Below are positions 27,419-34,534 of a stretch of DNA of 34,570 nt, piece by piece (the first letter of the stretch is position 1; the number at the start of each line of letters is the position of its first letter). Source of the stretch: an uncultured Pelagibacteraceae bacterium (GTDB lineage Bacteria > Pseudomonadota > Alphaproteobacteria > Pelagibacterales > Pelagibacteraceae). Under the pieces are notes generated by a model, which was not told where the DNA came from, ran no database searches, and was given only the letters and a program-made list of their open reading frames with translations. Location of the stretch: contig CACGMR010000009.1 of assembly GCA_902574215.1 (NCBI GenBank), positions 1 to 34,570 of the forward strand. The letters run 5' to 3'. The position numbers and the translations under genes were made by a program.

Positions 27419-27446
27419 TTGACACCCCTAATTTGCTGAATATACT
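27419..27446 (+). promoter_or_regulatory. Sigma-70 promoter of dksA
   Basis: A perfect -35 TTGACA (27419-27424) and a -10 TATACT (27441-27446) are separated by 16 bases. They end 21 bases before the dksA ATG, so the 5' leader would be very short. It is the best consensus promoter seen in the window. Confidence 0.8.
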
Positions 27447-27467
27447 GCCAGCGATTAAATTTAAGCT

Positions 27468-27983
27468 ATGCCAAAGACTGCTAAAGCAAAGAAAAAAGTA
27501 TCAAAACCAAAAACTAAAGTTGCAAGCAAACCAAAACCAACTACGGCTAAGGTTGCATCTAAAGGTCCTGTAAAAATTTCAAAAACTTATGTTCCAAAAG
27601 ATACTGAAAAATATATGTGTGAAAAACATAAAGTGTATTTCAGAATTAGACTAACTGAATGGAAAAAGGAACTAATCAAAGCGAATAATGAGGCTCTTTA
27701 TAATGGTGGGATGGATGACAATAATATTTCTGCAGACATTGTTGATCAAGCAAATTCCTATATTGATAGCAACGTAGAAATGAAGGCAATTAATAGACAA
27801 ATTAAATTGATATCAGAAATTGATAAAGCTTTAAGAAGAATTAGAGAAGATACTTATGGTTACTGTTTAGATACAGCAGAGCCAATTGGATTAAAAAGAT
27901 TAATGGCAAGACCTGTTGCTAAATACACAATTGCAGCACAAGAAAAGCATGAAAAAGAAGAAAAAGTTCATGCAGATGATTAG
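27468..27983 (+). CDS. dksA: DksA-family RNA polymerase regulator with reduced zinc finger
   Basis: Binds in the RNA polymerase secondary channel and, with ppGpp, retunes transcription in starvation. The coiled-coil tip Asp90-x-x-Asp93-x-Ala95 (ADIVDQA) matches the essential DxxDxA of E. coli DksA. The globular part has the family C-terminus EPIGLKRLMARP, but only one of the four zinc Cys remains: Cys133, with Thr136, Thr154 and Ala157 at the other positions. The first 45 residues form a Lys/Ala/Pro/Thr-rich basic tail not found in E. coli DksA. Length is 171 (151 in E. coli). It is followed after 2 bases by a tiny ORF. Confidence 0.88.
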   Translation: MPKTAKAKKKVSKPKTKVASKPKPTTAKVASKGPVKISKTYVPKDTEKYMCEKHKVYFRIRLTEWKKELIKANNEALYNGGMDDNNISADIVDQANSYIDSNVEMKAINRQIKLISEIDKALRRIREDTYGYCLDTAEPIGLKRLMARPVAKYTIAAQEKHEKEEKVHADD

Positions 27984-27985
27984 TA

Positions 27986-28102
27986 ATGAGAAAAAAATCA
28001 TCTAAACAAAGTTCGATTTCGTTTCTTTTTGCTAAAAAATATATTTATTTTTACTACCCCTTTTTCTGGATTATCCTGCTATTATATCTATTTTTAAAAT
28101 GA
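27986..28102 (+). CDS. 38-residue single-pass membrane peptide
   Basis: An ATG two bases after the dksA stop opens a frame of 38 codons ending TGA at 28100-28102. The peptide has a basic Ser-rich N-terminus (MRKKSSKQSS) and an aromatic hydrophobic helix (IYFYYPFFWIILLLYLFL), typical of a small inner-membrane protein. Its stop overlaps the next ATG (ATGA). The coupling on both sides, and the lack of any other content in the 214 bases between dksA and the GST gene, support it as real. No family is recognised. Confidence 0.55.
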   Translation: MRKKSSKQSSISFLFAKKYIYFYYPFFWIILLLYLFLK

Positions 28103-28194
28103 ATAAAAAATTAGTCTTAATTATTATTGTAATTGTTGCTATAGAATTTTCAGGTTATGGAATACTAAGTACTCTTTACAGAATGTTTGGATAA
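28099..28194 (+). CDS. 31-residue hydrophobic peptide
   Basis: It starts in the ATGA overlap with the preceding tiny ORF and ends TAA at 28192-28194, three bases before the stop of the converging GST gene. The sequence begins MNKKLVLIIIVIVAIEF and ends STLYRMFG, so it is a Lys-start transmembrane helix with a short polar tail. It may be a small membrane subunit or leaderless peptide. No homologue is recognised; existence rests on spacing and coupling. Confidence 0.5.
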   Translation: MNKKLVLIIIVIVAIEFSGYGILSTLYRMFG

Positions 28195-28197
28195 ACT

Positions 28198-28824
28198 TTA
28201 AAGTTTAGGAATTTTTGCATCTCTATCCATAAAACTATAACCTTTAATTACAGCTTCACGATCAGCTATTTCTAAATACCATCTAGATAAATTTTTATAA
28301 TTATTTAAACCAATATCGTGCCATTCATGTCTTGCCATCCAAGGCCAAGTTGCAATATCTGCAATTGTATAATCGGGACCTGCAAGAAATTTAGATTCTT
28401 TTAATCTAGCATCAAGTTCTCCATAAATTCTTTTGGTAATTTTAAAATATCGTTCCTCACCAAACTCACTTTTACCAGGATTATAGTGATGAAACTGATG
28501 ATGTTGCCCAATCATGGGACCTACAGTACCCATTTGAGCCATTAACCATTGATTAATAACTAGTCTATCTTTTTCATTATAAAGTTTTCCACTTTTATCT
28601 GCCAAATACATTAATATTGCACCTGACTCGAAAATACTCTTACTGTTATCATGATCAATAATCACAGGAATTTTTCCGAAAGGACTTAGCTTTATAAATT
28701 CTGGCTTGAATTGTTCATCTTTCCCTAAATCAACTTTGGTTACTTTGTAATCGTAACCAATTTCTTCAAGCATGATGCTTATTTTCCATCCATTAGGAGT
28801 GTTTGCAGAAAAAAGTTCTATCAT
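28198..28824 (-). CDS. Glutathione S-transferase (Nu-class/YfcG-like)
   Basis: A 208-residue cytosolic GST with a thioredoxin-like N-terminal domain (about 1-80) and a helical C-terminal domain. The N-terminal SANTPNGWKISIMLEEIG closely follows the TPNG-x-K pattern of E. coli YfcG/YghU, where Thr/Asn replace the usual Tyr/Ser/Cys. GKIPVI with the cis-Pro and the FESGAILMYLA glutathione motif follow; the C-domain has DYTIADIATWPW. YfcG-type enzymes act as glutathione-dependent disulfide reductases, so a redox role is likely. It overlaps the reductase gene by 4 bases (ATGA), in the ferredoxin operon. Confidence 0.9.
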   Translation of the reverse strand: MIELFSANTPNGWKISIMLEEIGYDYKVTKVDLGKDEQFKPEFIKLSPFGKIPVIIDHDNSKSIFESGAILMYLADKSGKLYNEKDRLVINQWLMAQMGTVGPMIGQHHQFHHYNPGKSEFGEERYFKITKRIYGELDARLKESKFLAGPDYTIADIATWPWMARHEWHDIGLNNYKNLSRWYLEIADREAVIKGYSFMDRDAKIPKL

Positions 28825-29837
28825 TTTTTAATTCCAAGTCTTTCTTGTGCAGCTTTGGAGGTTGTTGTGAATTCAAATCTTAATTTTTCATCTGGTTTGG
28901 CATATTTAAAGCAGCCTCTTGCTGCCAATGCACCTTCATGAAATCCTGAAAGAATTAACTTTAATTTTCCTGGGTAGGAACAAATATCACCTATTGCAAA
29001 AATTCCTTGTATATTAGTTTCAAAATTTTCAGTATTTACCTGAACAGTTTTTTTATCAATATTTAGTCCCCAATCTAAAATAGGACCAAGTTGCATAATC
29101 AAACCAAAAAAACCTAATACATAATCAGATTTAAATTCCTTAATTTCTCCTCCATCATGTTTTATTTTAACTAATTCAATTTTTTTGTCTCCCATGACTG
29201 AGTCCATTTGATATTTTGTATATAAATTCAACTTTCCTTGATCACAAAGTTCTTTTACCTTCTGAACACTAGACTCAGCACCGCTAAAACCATCTCTTCT
29301 ATGAATTAAATTAACTTTAGATGTGTTTGATAATTCAATAGCCCAATCTAAAGCCGAGTCTCCTCCACCAAATATTGAAATGATTTTATCTTTAAAAATT
29401 GATTTATCTTTAATTGAATAAAATAACGAGTTACCCTCAAATTTTTTACACTCCTTAACTGGAAACTTCCTTGGCTCAAAAGAACCAACGCCACCAGCTA
29501 TTACAATTGCTGCTACATCAAACTCTAGTTCACCGGAAGTTTTAACATGCCATCTATTTTGATTTTTTTTTAATTGCTCTACTCTTTCATTTAAATGAAA
29601 TTTTACATTGAAAGGTTTAATTTGTTTTAAAAGATTATTGGTTAACTCTTCACCAGTACACTCTGGTACTGCAGGAATATCATAAATTGGTTTATCAGGA
29701 TAAAGCTCAATACATTGGCCTCCTGCCTTATCAAGGTTATCCACTATCTCGCAACTTAATCCAATGATCCCAAGCTGATGAGCGCAAAACAATCCTGTTG
29801 GGCCTGCTCCAATAATTAATACATCTGTTTTATTCAT
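28821..29837 (-). CDS. Ferredoxin-NADP reductase, thioredoxin-reductase-like type
   Basis: A flavoprotein that moves electrons between NADPH and ferredoxin. The FAD site is GAGPTG (10-15), and GGQCIELYPDKPIYDIP (39-55) is a hallmark of the YumC/FNR2 family. The second nucleotide site is GGGDSA (157-162), with HRR (179-181) suited to the NADP 2'-phosphate. GIFAIGD closes the FAD domain. The CxxC redox pair of true thioredoxin reductase is missing, and the C-terminal extension of the FNR subclass is present, so the common name 'thioredoxin reductase' would mislead. It abuts the ferredoxin gene (TAG-ATG), its likely partner. Confidence 0.92.
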   Translation of the reverse strand: MNKTDVLIIGAGPTGLFCAHQLGIIGLSCEIVDNLDKAGGQCIELYPDKPIYDIPAVPECTGEELTNNLLKQIKPFNVKFHLNERVEQLKKNQNRWHVKTSGELEFDVAAIVIAGGVGSFEPRKFPVKECKKFEGNSLFYSIKDKSIFKDKIISIFGGGDSALDWAIELSNTSKVNLIHRRDGFSGAESSVQKVKELCDQGKLNLYTKYQMDSVMGDKKIELVKIKHDGGEIKEFKSDYVLGFFGLIMQLGPILDWGLNIDKKTVQVNTENFETNIQGIFAIGDICSYPGKLKLILSGFHEGALAARGCFKYAKPDEKLRFEFTTTSKAAQERLGIKK

Positions 29838-30158
29838 CTAGCCTTGCTTTGAAGGAATATTTACTTCCAATCCATCTAATTCATCTGAAACAATTAACTG
29901 ACAACTTAATCGACTATTATTCTTTGGTTCAAACGCCATATCAAGCATATCCTCTTCACCATCCTCTTTTTCTGGAAGCTTATTTAACCATTCCTCTTTG
30001 ACATAAACATGGCATGTAGCACAAGCCATTCCTCCTCCACAATCTGCGTCAATTCCTGGAATATCATTTTGAATCGCACCTTCCATTACAGTTAGTCCCT
30101 TTTGAACATCAATGGTATGAGTTTTGTTATCGTGTGTGTGGTAAGTAATTTTTGCCAT
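29838..30158 (-). CDS. 2Fe-2S ferredoxin (adrenodoxin/putidaredoxin type)
   Basis: A 106-residue electron carrier. Cluster ligands are Cys40, Cys46, Cys49 and Cys86 (C-x5-C-x2-C...C in [11 protein letters not shown] and RLSCQL), the vertebrate/P450-type spacing. [13 protein letters not shown] forms the acidic recognition helix for the reductase. The gene stands immediately before its probable reductase, 63 bases after the desaturase gene. Together they could feed the upstream membrane oxygenase; Isc-type Fe-S assembly is a less likely role, as no isc genes lie nearby. Confidence 0.93.
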   Translation of the reverse strand: MAKITYHTHDNKTHTIDVQKGLTVMEGAIQNDIPGIDADCGGGMACATCHVYVKEEWLNKLPEKEDGEEDMLDMAFEPKNNSRLSCQLIVSDELDGLEVNIPSKQG

Positions 30159-30221
30159 GCGTTATATATAGTTTCTTATCTAAATAGGACAAGTAAGTAA
30201 AATCATACTTAGTATATTTTT

Positions 30222-31223
30222 TTATATATTTTGAGCTTCAGGTAGCACTTTTTTTATAAAGTAGCTTTCATCTACTTTTTGTTTCATAAGTGCAGGAATA
30301 ATTTCTTTATATGCATCTATTAATCCATCATTTGGTTTTGGTAATTGTTCTTTTATATGATGGTGTAATTTATCTAAATTATATGACGGAACTGTTGGAA
30401 ACATATGATGAGTTAAATGATATTCCATTTTCCAATATAAAAAACTTAGTATTGGATTTAAATACATTTCACGTGATGTTACCCTATGATCTTTGATGTT
30501 TCTTGCAAGCCCAGCATGCTGGGTAAATGCAACAAGTTTGTGTAAAGTTTTTCCATAAAATTGTGGTAACACAAAATATAATAAAGGCATCCAAGAAGAA
30601 ACTAGTATTGACCATAAAATAATTGAAAGCCAAATAGCAACATAAATTCTTGAAATTAAAATAGCTTTTGCTTGCGCATTCTCTGGAATGCTATCTTGCA
30701 TGACTTTAGTTTTTATTCCTAAAGCATGTTGAATAATTTCAAAAGAAATATGTTTTTTAAAAAATACTAAGTCTAAAAATGGAATTATATTTATAATTAA
30801 TCTTTTTGGTGTTTCTTTTAAATCATTTCCGTATTCAATTTCGTAATCAAATGGATTTTCTGTTGAATAAGTATTTCCATGATGAACAAAGTGTGTGTAT
30901 CTCCATCTAGTTGGTTCAAAGTTAGCCATGTAAGAAGAGATATAATAAAAAAATTCGTTTAAAAATTTAGTTTGAAAAGCAGTTTTGTGACCTGTCTCAT
31001 GCCATAATGGATTAGAGAAAGAATAAATGTTTCCATAAACTAAAAACCAAAATACTGACCACCATGTTCCCCAAGTTTGATGCGCAAGAATTCCGGTTAC
31101 CAACAGTAGTCCAAAAAAAACTGAAACATGCTGAAGTCCTTTTATATCTGATTTCTTAGAAAGCTCTTTTAGAACTTCTTTATCAATTTGGCATTTGTGC
31201 CATTTTTCTAATTTAACATCCAT
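30222..31223 (-). CDS. Membrane fatty-acid desaturase/hydroxylase family protein
   Basis: A di-iron integral-membrane oxygenase with three histidine boxes: His75-x3-His79 (HETGH), His111-x2-His114-His115 (HFVHH) and His269-x2-His272-His273 (HLTHH), plus His236. Four or so hydrophobic helices lie between the boxes (near 33-68 and 190-222). Family members desaturate acyl chains or hydroxylate alkanes, sterols or carotenoids; the substrate cannot be read here. It would need two electrons from a ferredoxin such as the one encoded downstream. It lies after proteorhodopsin but is separated from it by a terminator, and has a palindrome just before its start. Confidence 0.85.
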   Translation of the reverse strand: MDVKLEKWHKCQIDKEVLKELSKKSDIKGLQHVSVFFGLLLVTGILAHQTWGTWWSVFWFLVYGNIYSFSNPLWHETGHKTAFQTKFLNEFFYYISSYMANFEPTRWRYTHFVHHGNTYSTENPFDYEIEYGNDLKETPKRLIINIIPFLDLVFFKKHISFEIIQHALGIKTKVMQDSIPENAQAKAILISRIYVAIWLSIILWSILVSSWMPLLYFVLPQFYGKTLHKLVAFTQHAGLARNIKDHRVTSREMYLNPILSFLYWKMEYHLTHHMFPTVPSYNLDKLHHHIKEQLPKPNDGLIDAYKEIIPALMKQKVDESYFIKKVLPEAQNI

Positions 31224-31230
31224 AGATAAT

Positions 31231-31257
31231 AATTATGTATAGTTATTATACATAATT
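31231..31257 (-). promoter_or_regulatory. Perfect 11-bp inverted repeat before the desaturase gene
   Basis: Arms AATTATGTATA (31231-31241) and TATACATAATT (31247-31257) are perfect inverted repeats around a 5-base spacer. The element ends 7 bases before the ATG. It could be an operator for a dimeric regulator overlapping the promoter, or an RNA hairpin over the ribosome site. No regulator gene lies next to it. Confidence 0.55.
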
Positions 31258-31266
31258 TTAATAAAG

Positions 31267-31304
31267 GTAAAAAAAAAGGGCAAGTACAAAAATTGTACCT
31301 GCCC
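31267..31304 (-). terminator. Rho-independent terminator of proteorhodopsin
   Basis: Arms 31278-31289 and 31293-31304 pair over 12 positions (one G-T) around a three-base loop. On the leftward transcript this is followed by a run of nine T (31269-31277). It lies 20 bases after the proteorhodopsin stop and should insulate that gene from the desaturase operon. Confidence 0.92.
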
Positions 31305-31324
31305 TTAATTTAAATTTTAGCTAA

Positions 31325-32098
31325 TTACTTAGCTCTTCTTCCGCTTGAACTAGTTGCAGCAGCCCAGATTACTAGACCAAATGCAATTTTGTTAATGAAG
31401 TCTGCTAAGTTGTAAACGACGTTAAGTGAGTTAGCGTCTACACCACCAGTTAAGTAACCAAATACATAACCTAATGGGTAAATTGCCCAACCTACTGTAA
31501 CGATCATTCTCATTGCTCCGAATGCAGTTACAAGAGCTTTGTTACCACTCTTCTGTGCAGCTTTACCAGCTTCACCTGAGAATACTTCATAAAGAATGTA
31601 TACCCAACCTGCCATTCCAATGATGAAACCTAGTGTAGCATTAATATATCCTGCTTCACCTAAGTATCCACCGATTAGCATTACTAATGAACCAATTAAC
31701 AATCTCCAGAACATTCCAGAGTTTGCTTTACCAATAGCTGCTAGAATTAAATAGAATTCTACCATCTGTAATGGCACAGTGATTAACCAGTCAATGTATC
31801 TGTAAACAGTTGGCGAGTCTCCAGTAGCAACCCATACTTCTCTCATATACATGTAGTGTATGAATGCAATACCAGTTACTAGACCAGCAACAATAACTGA
31901 TGTTCTCCAGCCTGATGCGACATTGCCTGCTTCCATGAAAAAGAAAGCAGTAGCTGCTAACATTCCCATAGAGATAACCCAGAATGAAATTCCTACGAAG
32001 TCATCTTGCATCAACATCGTTGCGTCTGCTGCAATAGCTATACCTGAAAAACCTATCAAGGCCATAGCTGCTAGAGCAAACAGTTTAAGTTTTTTCAT
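31325..32098 (-). CDS. Proteorhodopsin, blue-tuned (Gln at the tuning position)
   Basis: Light-driven outward proton pump with retinal. Residues 1-23 are a signal peptide (ending IAIA), followed by seven hydrophobic helices. With a constant offset of 6 from the first described green proteorhodopsin, the key residues are His81 (75), Arg100 (94), proton acceptor Asp103 (97), proton donor Glu114 (108) and retinal Lys237 (231), in RYIDWLITVPLQMVEFY and FINKIAFG. The Asp/Glu pair marks a proton pump rather than a sodium or chloride pump. Gln111 (105) predicts blue absorption. GAGGGAG at 32105-32111 is a strong ribosome site. No retinal synthesis gene lies in the window. Confidence 0.97.
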   Translation of the reverse strand: MKKLKLFALAAMALIGFSGIAIAADATMLMQDDFVGISFWVISMGMLAATAFFFMEAGNVASGWRTSVIVAGLVTGIAFIHYMYMREVWVATGDSPTVYRYIDWLITVPLQMVEFYLILAAIGKANSGMFWRLLIGSLVMLIGGYLGEAGYINATLGFIIGMAGWVYILYEVFSGEAGKAAQKSGNKALVTAFGAMRMIVTVGWAIYPLGYVFGYLTGGVDANSLNVVYNLADFINKIAFGLVIWAAATSSSGRRAK

Positions 32099-32128
32099 AA
32101 AAAACTCCCTCTTCGTTAGTTTTTATTT

Positions 32129-32144
32129 TAGTTTATATAAACTA
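32129..32144. promoter_or_regulatory. 16-bp perfect palindrome in the proteorhodopsin/prpE divergent region
   Basis: TAGTTTATATAAACTA is perfectly self-complementary and lies about 31 bases upstream of the proteorhodopsin start, where it overlaps possible -10 sequences (TATATA/TATAAA). It may be an operator or simply an AT-rich promoter core. The rest of the 209-base region (32099-32307) is AT-rich; a weak rightward promoter for prpE may be TTACTT with TACAAT about 16 bases later (near 32230-32265). Confidence 0.4.
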
Positions 32145-32307
32145 GACTTAAGTTTCCCTAAGCCAATGTCGCGGTTAATAGCAAATTAAATTAGTTTTAT
32201 GAAGACTTAATTGTCACTAATAAGCATTGATTTTACTTAATTTTTAAAATTAAATACAATTTATAAGTTAAAAACCAAAAAAATTAAGGAATTCGAATCA
32301 AATTTTT

Positions 32308-34209
32308 ATGTCTTCTAAGTTTAATAAAATTTACGAAAAATCTATAAAAAATCCCGAAAAATTTTGGCAAGAAGCCTCGGAAGATATCTTTTGGTTTAAG
32401 AAACCAACAAAAATTTTAAATAAATCCAACCCGCCTTTCTATAAATGGTTCGAAGATGGGGTTACAAACACCTGTTATAACGCTTTAGACATCCATATTG
32501 ATCAAGGAAGAGGCCAAAACACAGCATTAATCTACGATAGTCCTATTACAGGTAAGAAAAGTCAGTTCACTTATGAAGAATTAAGATCGAAGGTCTCTAA
32601 ATTTGCAGGGGCATTGAAAGCTCAAGGTACAAAAAAAGGTGATCGGGTGATCATTTATATGCCAATGATCCCTGAAGCAGTGGTTGCCATGCTTGCTTGT
32701 GCAAGAATTGGAGCAATACACTCGGTGGTCTTTGGTGGTTTTGCCTCAAACGAGCTTGCAAGCAGAATAGATGACAGTAAAGCTAAATTGTTAGTGACTG
32801 CATCATGTGGTTTTGAGCCAGGTAGAACAGTAGAGTACAAACCTCTTGTCGATGAAGCGATAAAAATAGCCAATCACAAAATTGAAAAAATGATTTTGTT
32901 TCAAAGACCTGGTCATGAGGTTAAATTAAATGCTCCAAATGAGGTCAGTTGGGAAGAGGTGGTCTCTAATGCTAAGAATGCAGACTGCGTGGAGATGAAA
33001 TCCAATGAGTTTGCTTATATTTTGTATACTTCAGGAACAACCGGAACCCCTAAAGGTATAGTGAGAGATATTGGAGGTCACATTGTTGCTCTGAAATGGA
33101 CCATGAAAAATATCTACAACATTGATACAGATGATATTTGGTGGTCAGCAAGTGATATTGGTTGGATTGTAGGGCACTCATATATTGTCTACGCTCCATT
33201 GTTCAAAGGATGCACAACAGTTTTATTTGAGGGTAAGCCAGTAGGAACTCCAGATGCTGGTGCATTTTGGAAAATAATATCTGACTATAAAGTAAAATCT
33301 CTTTTTACAGCTCCAACAGCATTTAGGGCAATTAAGAAAGAAGATCCTGATGGTAAATTTTTCTCAAAATATGATCTAAGCAGTTTTGAAAGCTTATTTC
33401 TTGCTGGAGAAAGAGCTGATCCAGATACTATAAAGTGGGCCGAGAATTTACTTAAAGTTCCAGTTATTGATCATTGGTGGCAAACAGAGACTAGTTGGGC
33501 AATTAGCTCAAATTGTACTGGAATTGAAATGATGGAAACAAAATATGGTTCAGCCTGCAAAGCTGTCCCTGGATATGATGTCAAAATCATTAAACCAGAT
33601 CAATCTTTGGCTAAACCAAATGAAATGGGAGATATAGTAGTGAAACTTCCATTGCCTCCAGGTACATTCCCAACATTATGGAATGCAGACCAAAGATATA
33701 AAGAAAACTATATGTCAAATTATGAGGGATTTTACCAAACATACGATGCAGGCCACATTGATGATGATGGATATATTTGGATCATGTCTAGAACCGATGA
33801 CATTATAAATGTAGCAGGTCATAGATTATCTACAGGTGCTATTGAAGAAGTTTTATCAGAACATCAATCAGTAGCTGAGTGTGCGGTACTAGGAATTACA
33901 GATAAATTAAAAGGTCAATTACCCATTGGATTAGTAGTTTTAAAATCTGGAGTGGATAAAGATAATGAGACTATATCTAAAGAATGTGTACAAATGGTAA
34001 GAGATAAAATAGGGCCAGTTGCTGCATTTAAAGTAGTAATTGTTATTAAAAGATTACCAAAAACAAGATCAGGGAAAATTTTGAGAGGAACTATAAGAAA
34101 AATTGCAGATGGTGTTGAATATAAAATCCCTCCTACAATTGATGATCCTGCAATATTAACAGAAATAAAAGAAGACTTAATTAATCACAAAATTTTAAAC
34201 AATGGTTAA
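32308..34209 (+). CDS. prpE: Propionyl-CoA synthetase (PrpE-type acyl-CoA synthetase)
   Basis: Activates propionate (and probably acetate) with ATP and CoA through an acyl-adenylate. The N-terminal FYKWFEDGVTNTCYNALDIH and IYDSPITG are PrpE-type rather than Acs-type. The adenylation loop is YTSGTTGTPKG, IVRDIGGH is also PrpE-like, and the hinge/adenylation motif TYDAGHIDDDGYIWIMSRTDD follows. The catalytic, acetylation-prone lysine is Lys590 in PKTRSGKILRGT. Length 633 fits. It is divergent from proteorhodopsin and overlaps the SMR gene by 8 bases. Confidence 0.9.
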   Translation: MSSKFNKIYEKSIKNPEKFWQEASEDIFWFKKPTKILNKSNPPFYKWFEDGVTNTCYNALDIHIDQGRGQNTALIYDSPITGKKSQFTYEELRSKVSKFAGALKAQGTKKGDRVIIYMPMIPEAVVAMLACARIGAIHSVVFGGFASNELASRIDDSKAKLLVTASCGFEPGRTVEYKPLVDEAIKIANHKIEKMILFQRPGHEVKLNAPNEVSWEEVVSNAKNADCVEMKSNEFAYILYTSGTTGTPKGIVRDIGGHIVALKWTMKNIYNIDTDDIWWSASDIGWIVGHSYIVYAPLFKGCTTVLFEGKPVGTPDAGAFWKIISDYKVKSLFTAPTAFRAIKKEDPDGKFFSKYDLSSFESLFLAGERADPDTIKWAENLLKVPVIDHWWQTETSWAISSNCTGIEMMETKYGSACKAVPGYDVKIIKPDQSLAKPNEMGDIVVKLPLPPGTFPTLWNADQRYKENYMSNYEGFYQTYDAGHIDDDGYIWIMSRTDDIINVAGHRLSTGAIEEVLSEHQSVAECAVLGITDKLKGQLPIGLVVLKSGVDKDNETISKECVQMVRDKIGPVAAFKVVIVIKRLPKTRSGKILRGTIRKIADGVEYKIPPTIDDPAILTEIKEDLINHKILNNG

Positions 34210-34534
34210 AACATATTTATTTCTTGCAGGCGCAGTATTTTTCGAAGTTGCTGGTACAATGTTATTACCTGTAACTCAAAATTTTACAAAACTAATCCCA
34301 ACAGCTGCTCTTGCATTCTTTTATCTTTGTGCTTTTTATCTTTTAACTTTTGTAGCAGATAAGATTCCTATCGCTATTATGTATGCAACATGGAGCGGTC
34401 TTGGAATTTTTACTATAGCAATCCTTGGATATATATTTTTTAAACAAACTTTGACTTGGCAAGCAATAATGGGACTGTTTTTAATAGTGATAGGTGTAAT
34501 TTTAGTAAATAGTTATACTGGAAAGCTTAGCTAA
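34202..34534 (+). CDS. Small multidrug resistance (EmrE/SMR-family) transporter
   Basis: A 110-residue, four-helix inner-membrane proton antiporter for cationic or quaternary ammonium compounds. The essential membrane Glu is Glu15 (VFFEVAGT), and the substrate-site tryptophan is Trp64 in MYATWSGLGI. Helix 4 is GLFLIVIGVILVNS. It starts 8 bases inside prpE, so it is translationally coupled to it. Its substrate could be a metabolite rather than a drug, given this context. Confidence 0.9.
   Translation: MVKTYLFLAGAVFFEVAGTMLLPVTQNFTKLIPTAALAFFYLCAFYLLTFVADKIPIAIMYATWSGLGIFTIAILGYIFFKQTLTWQAIMGLFLIVIGVILVNSYTGKLS

Noticed and set aside
27382..27573. Plus-strand open frame overlapping the dksA 5' end.
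   Set aside because: It is out of frame with dksA, spans the dksA promoter and has low-complexity Leu/Gln content.
28821..29837. Thioredoxin reductase.
   Set aside because: The redox-active CxxC is absent and the YumC/FNR2 signature near residues 39-55 is present.
32308..34209. Acetyl-CoA synthetase (acs).
   Set aside because: The N-terminal TNTCYNALD, the VRDIGGH block and the C-terminal segment match PrpE better; acetate use is still possible.
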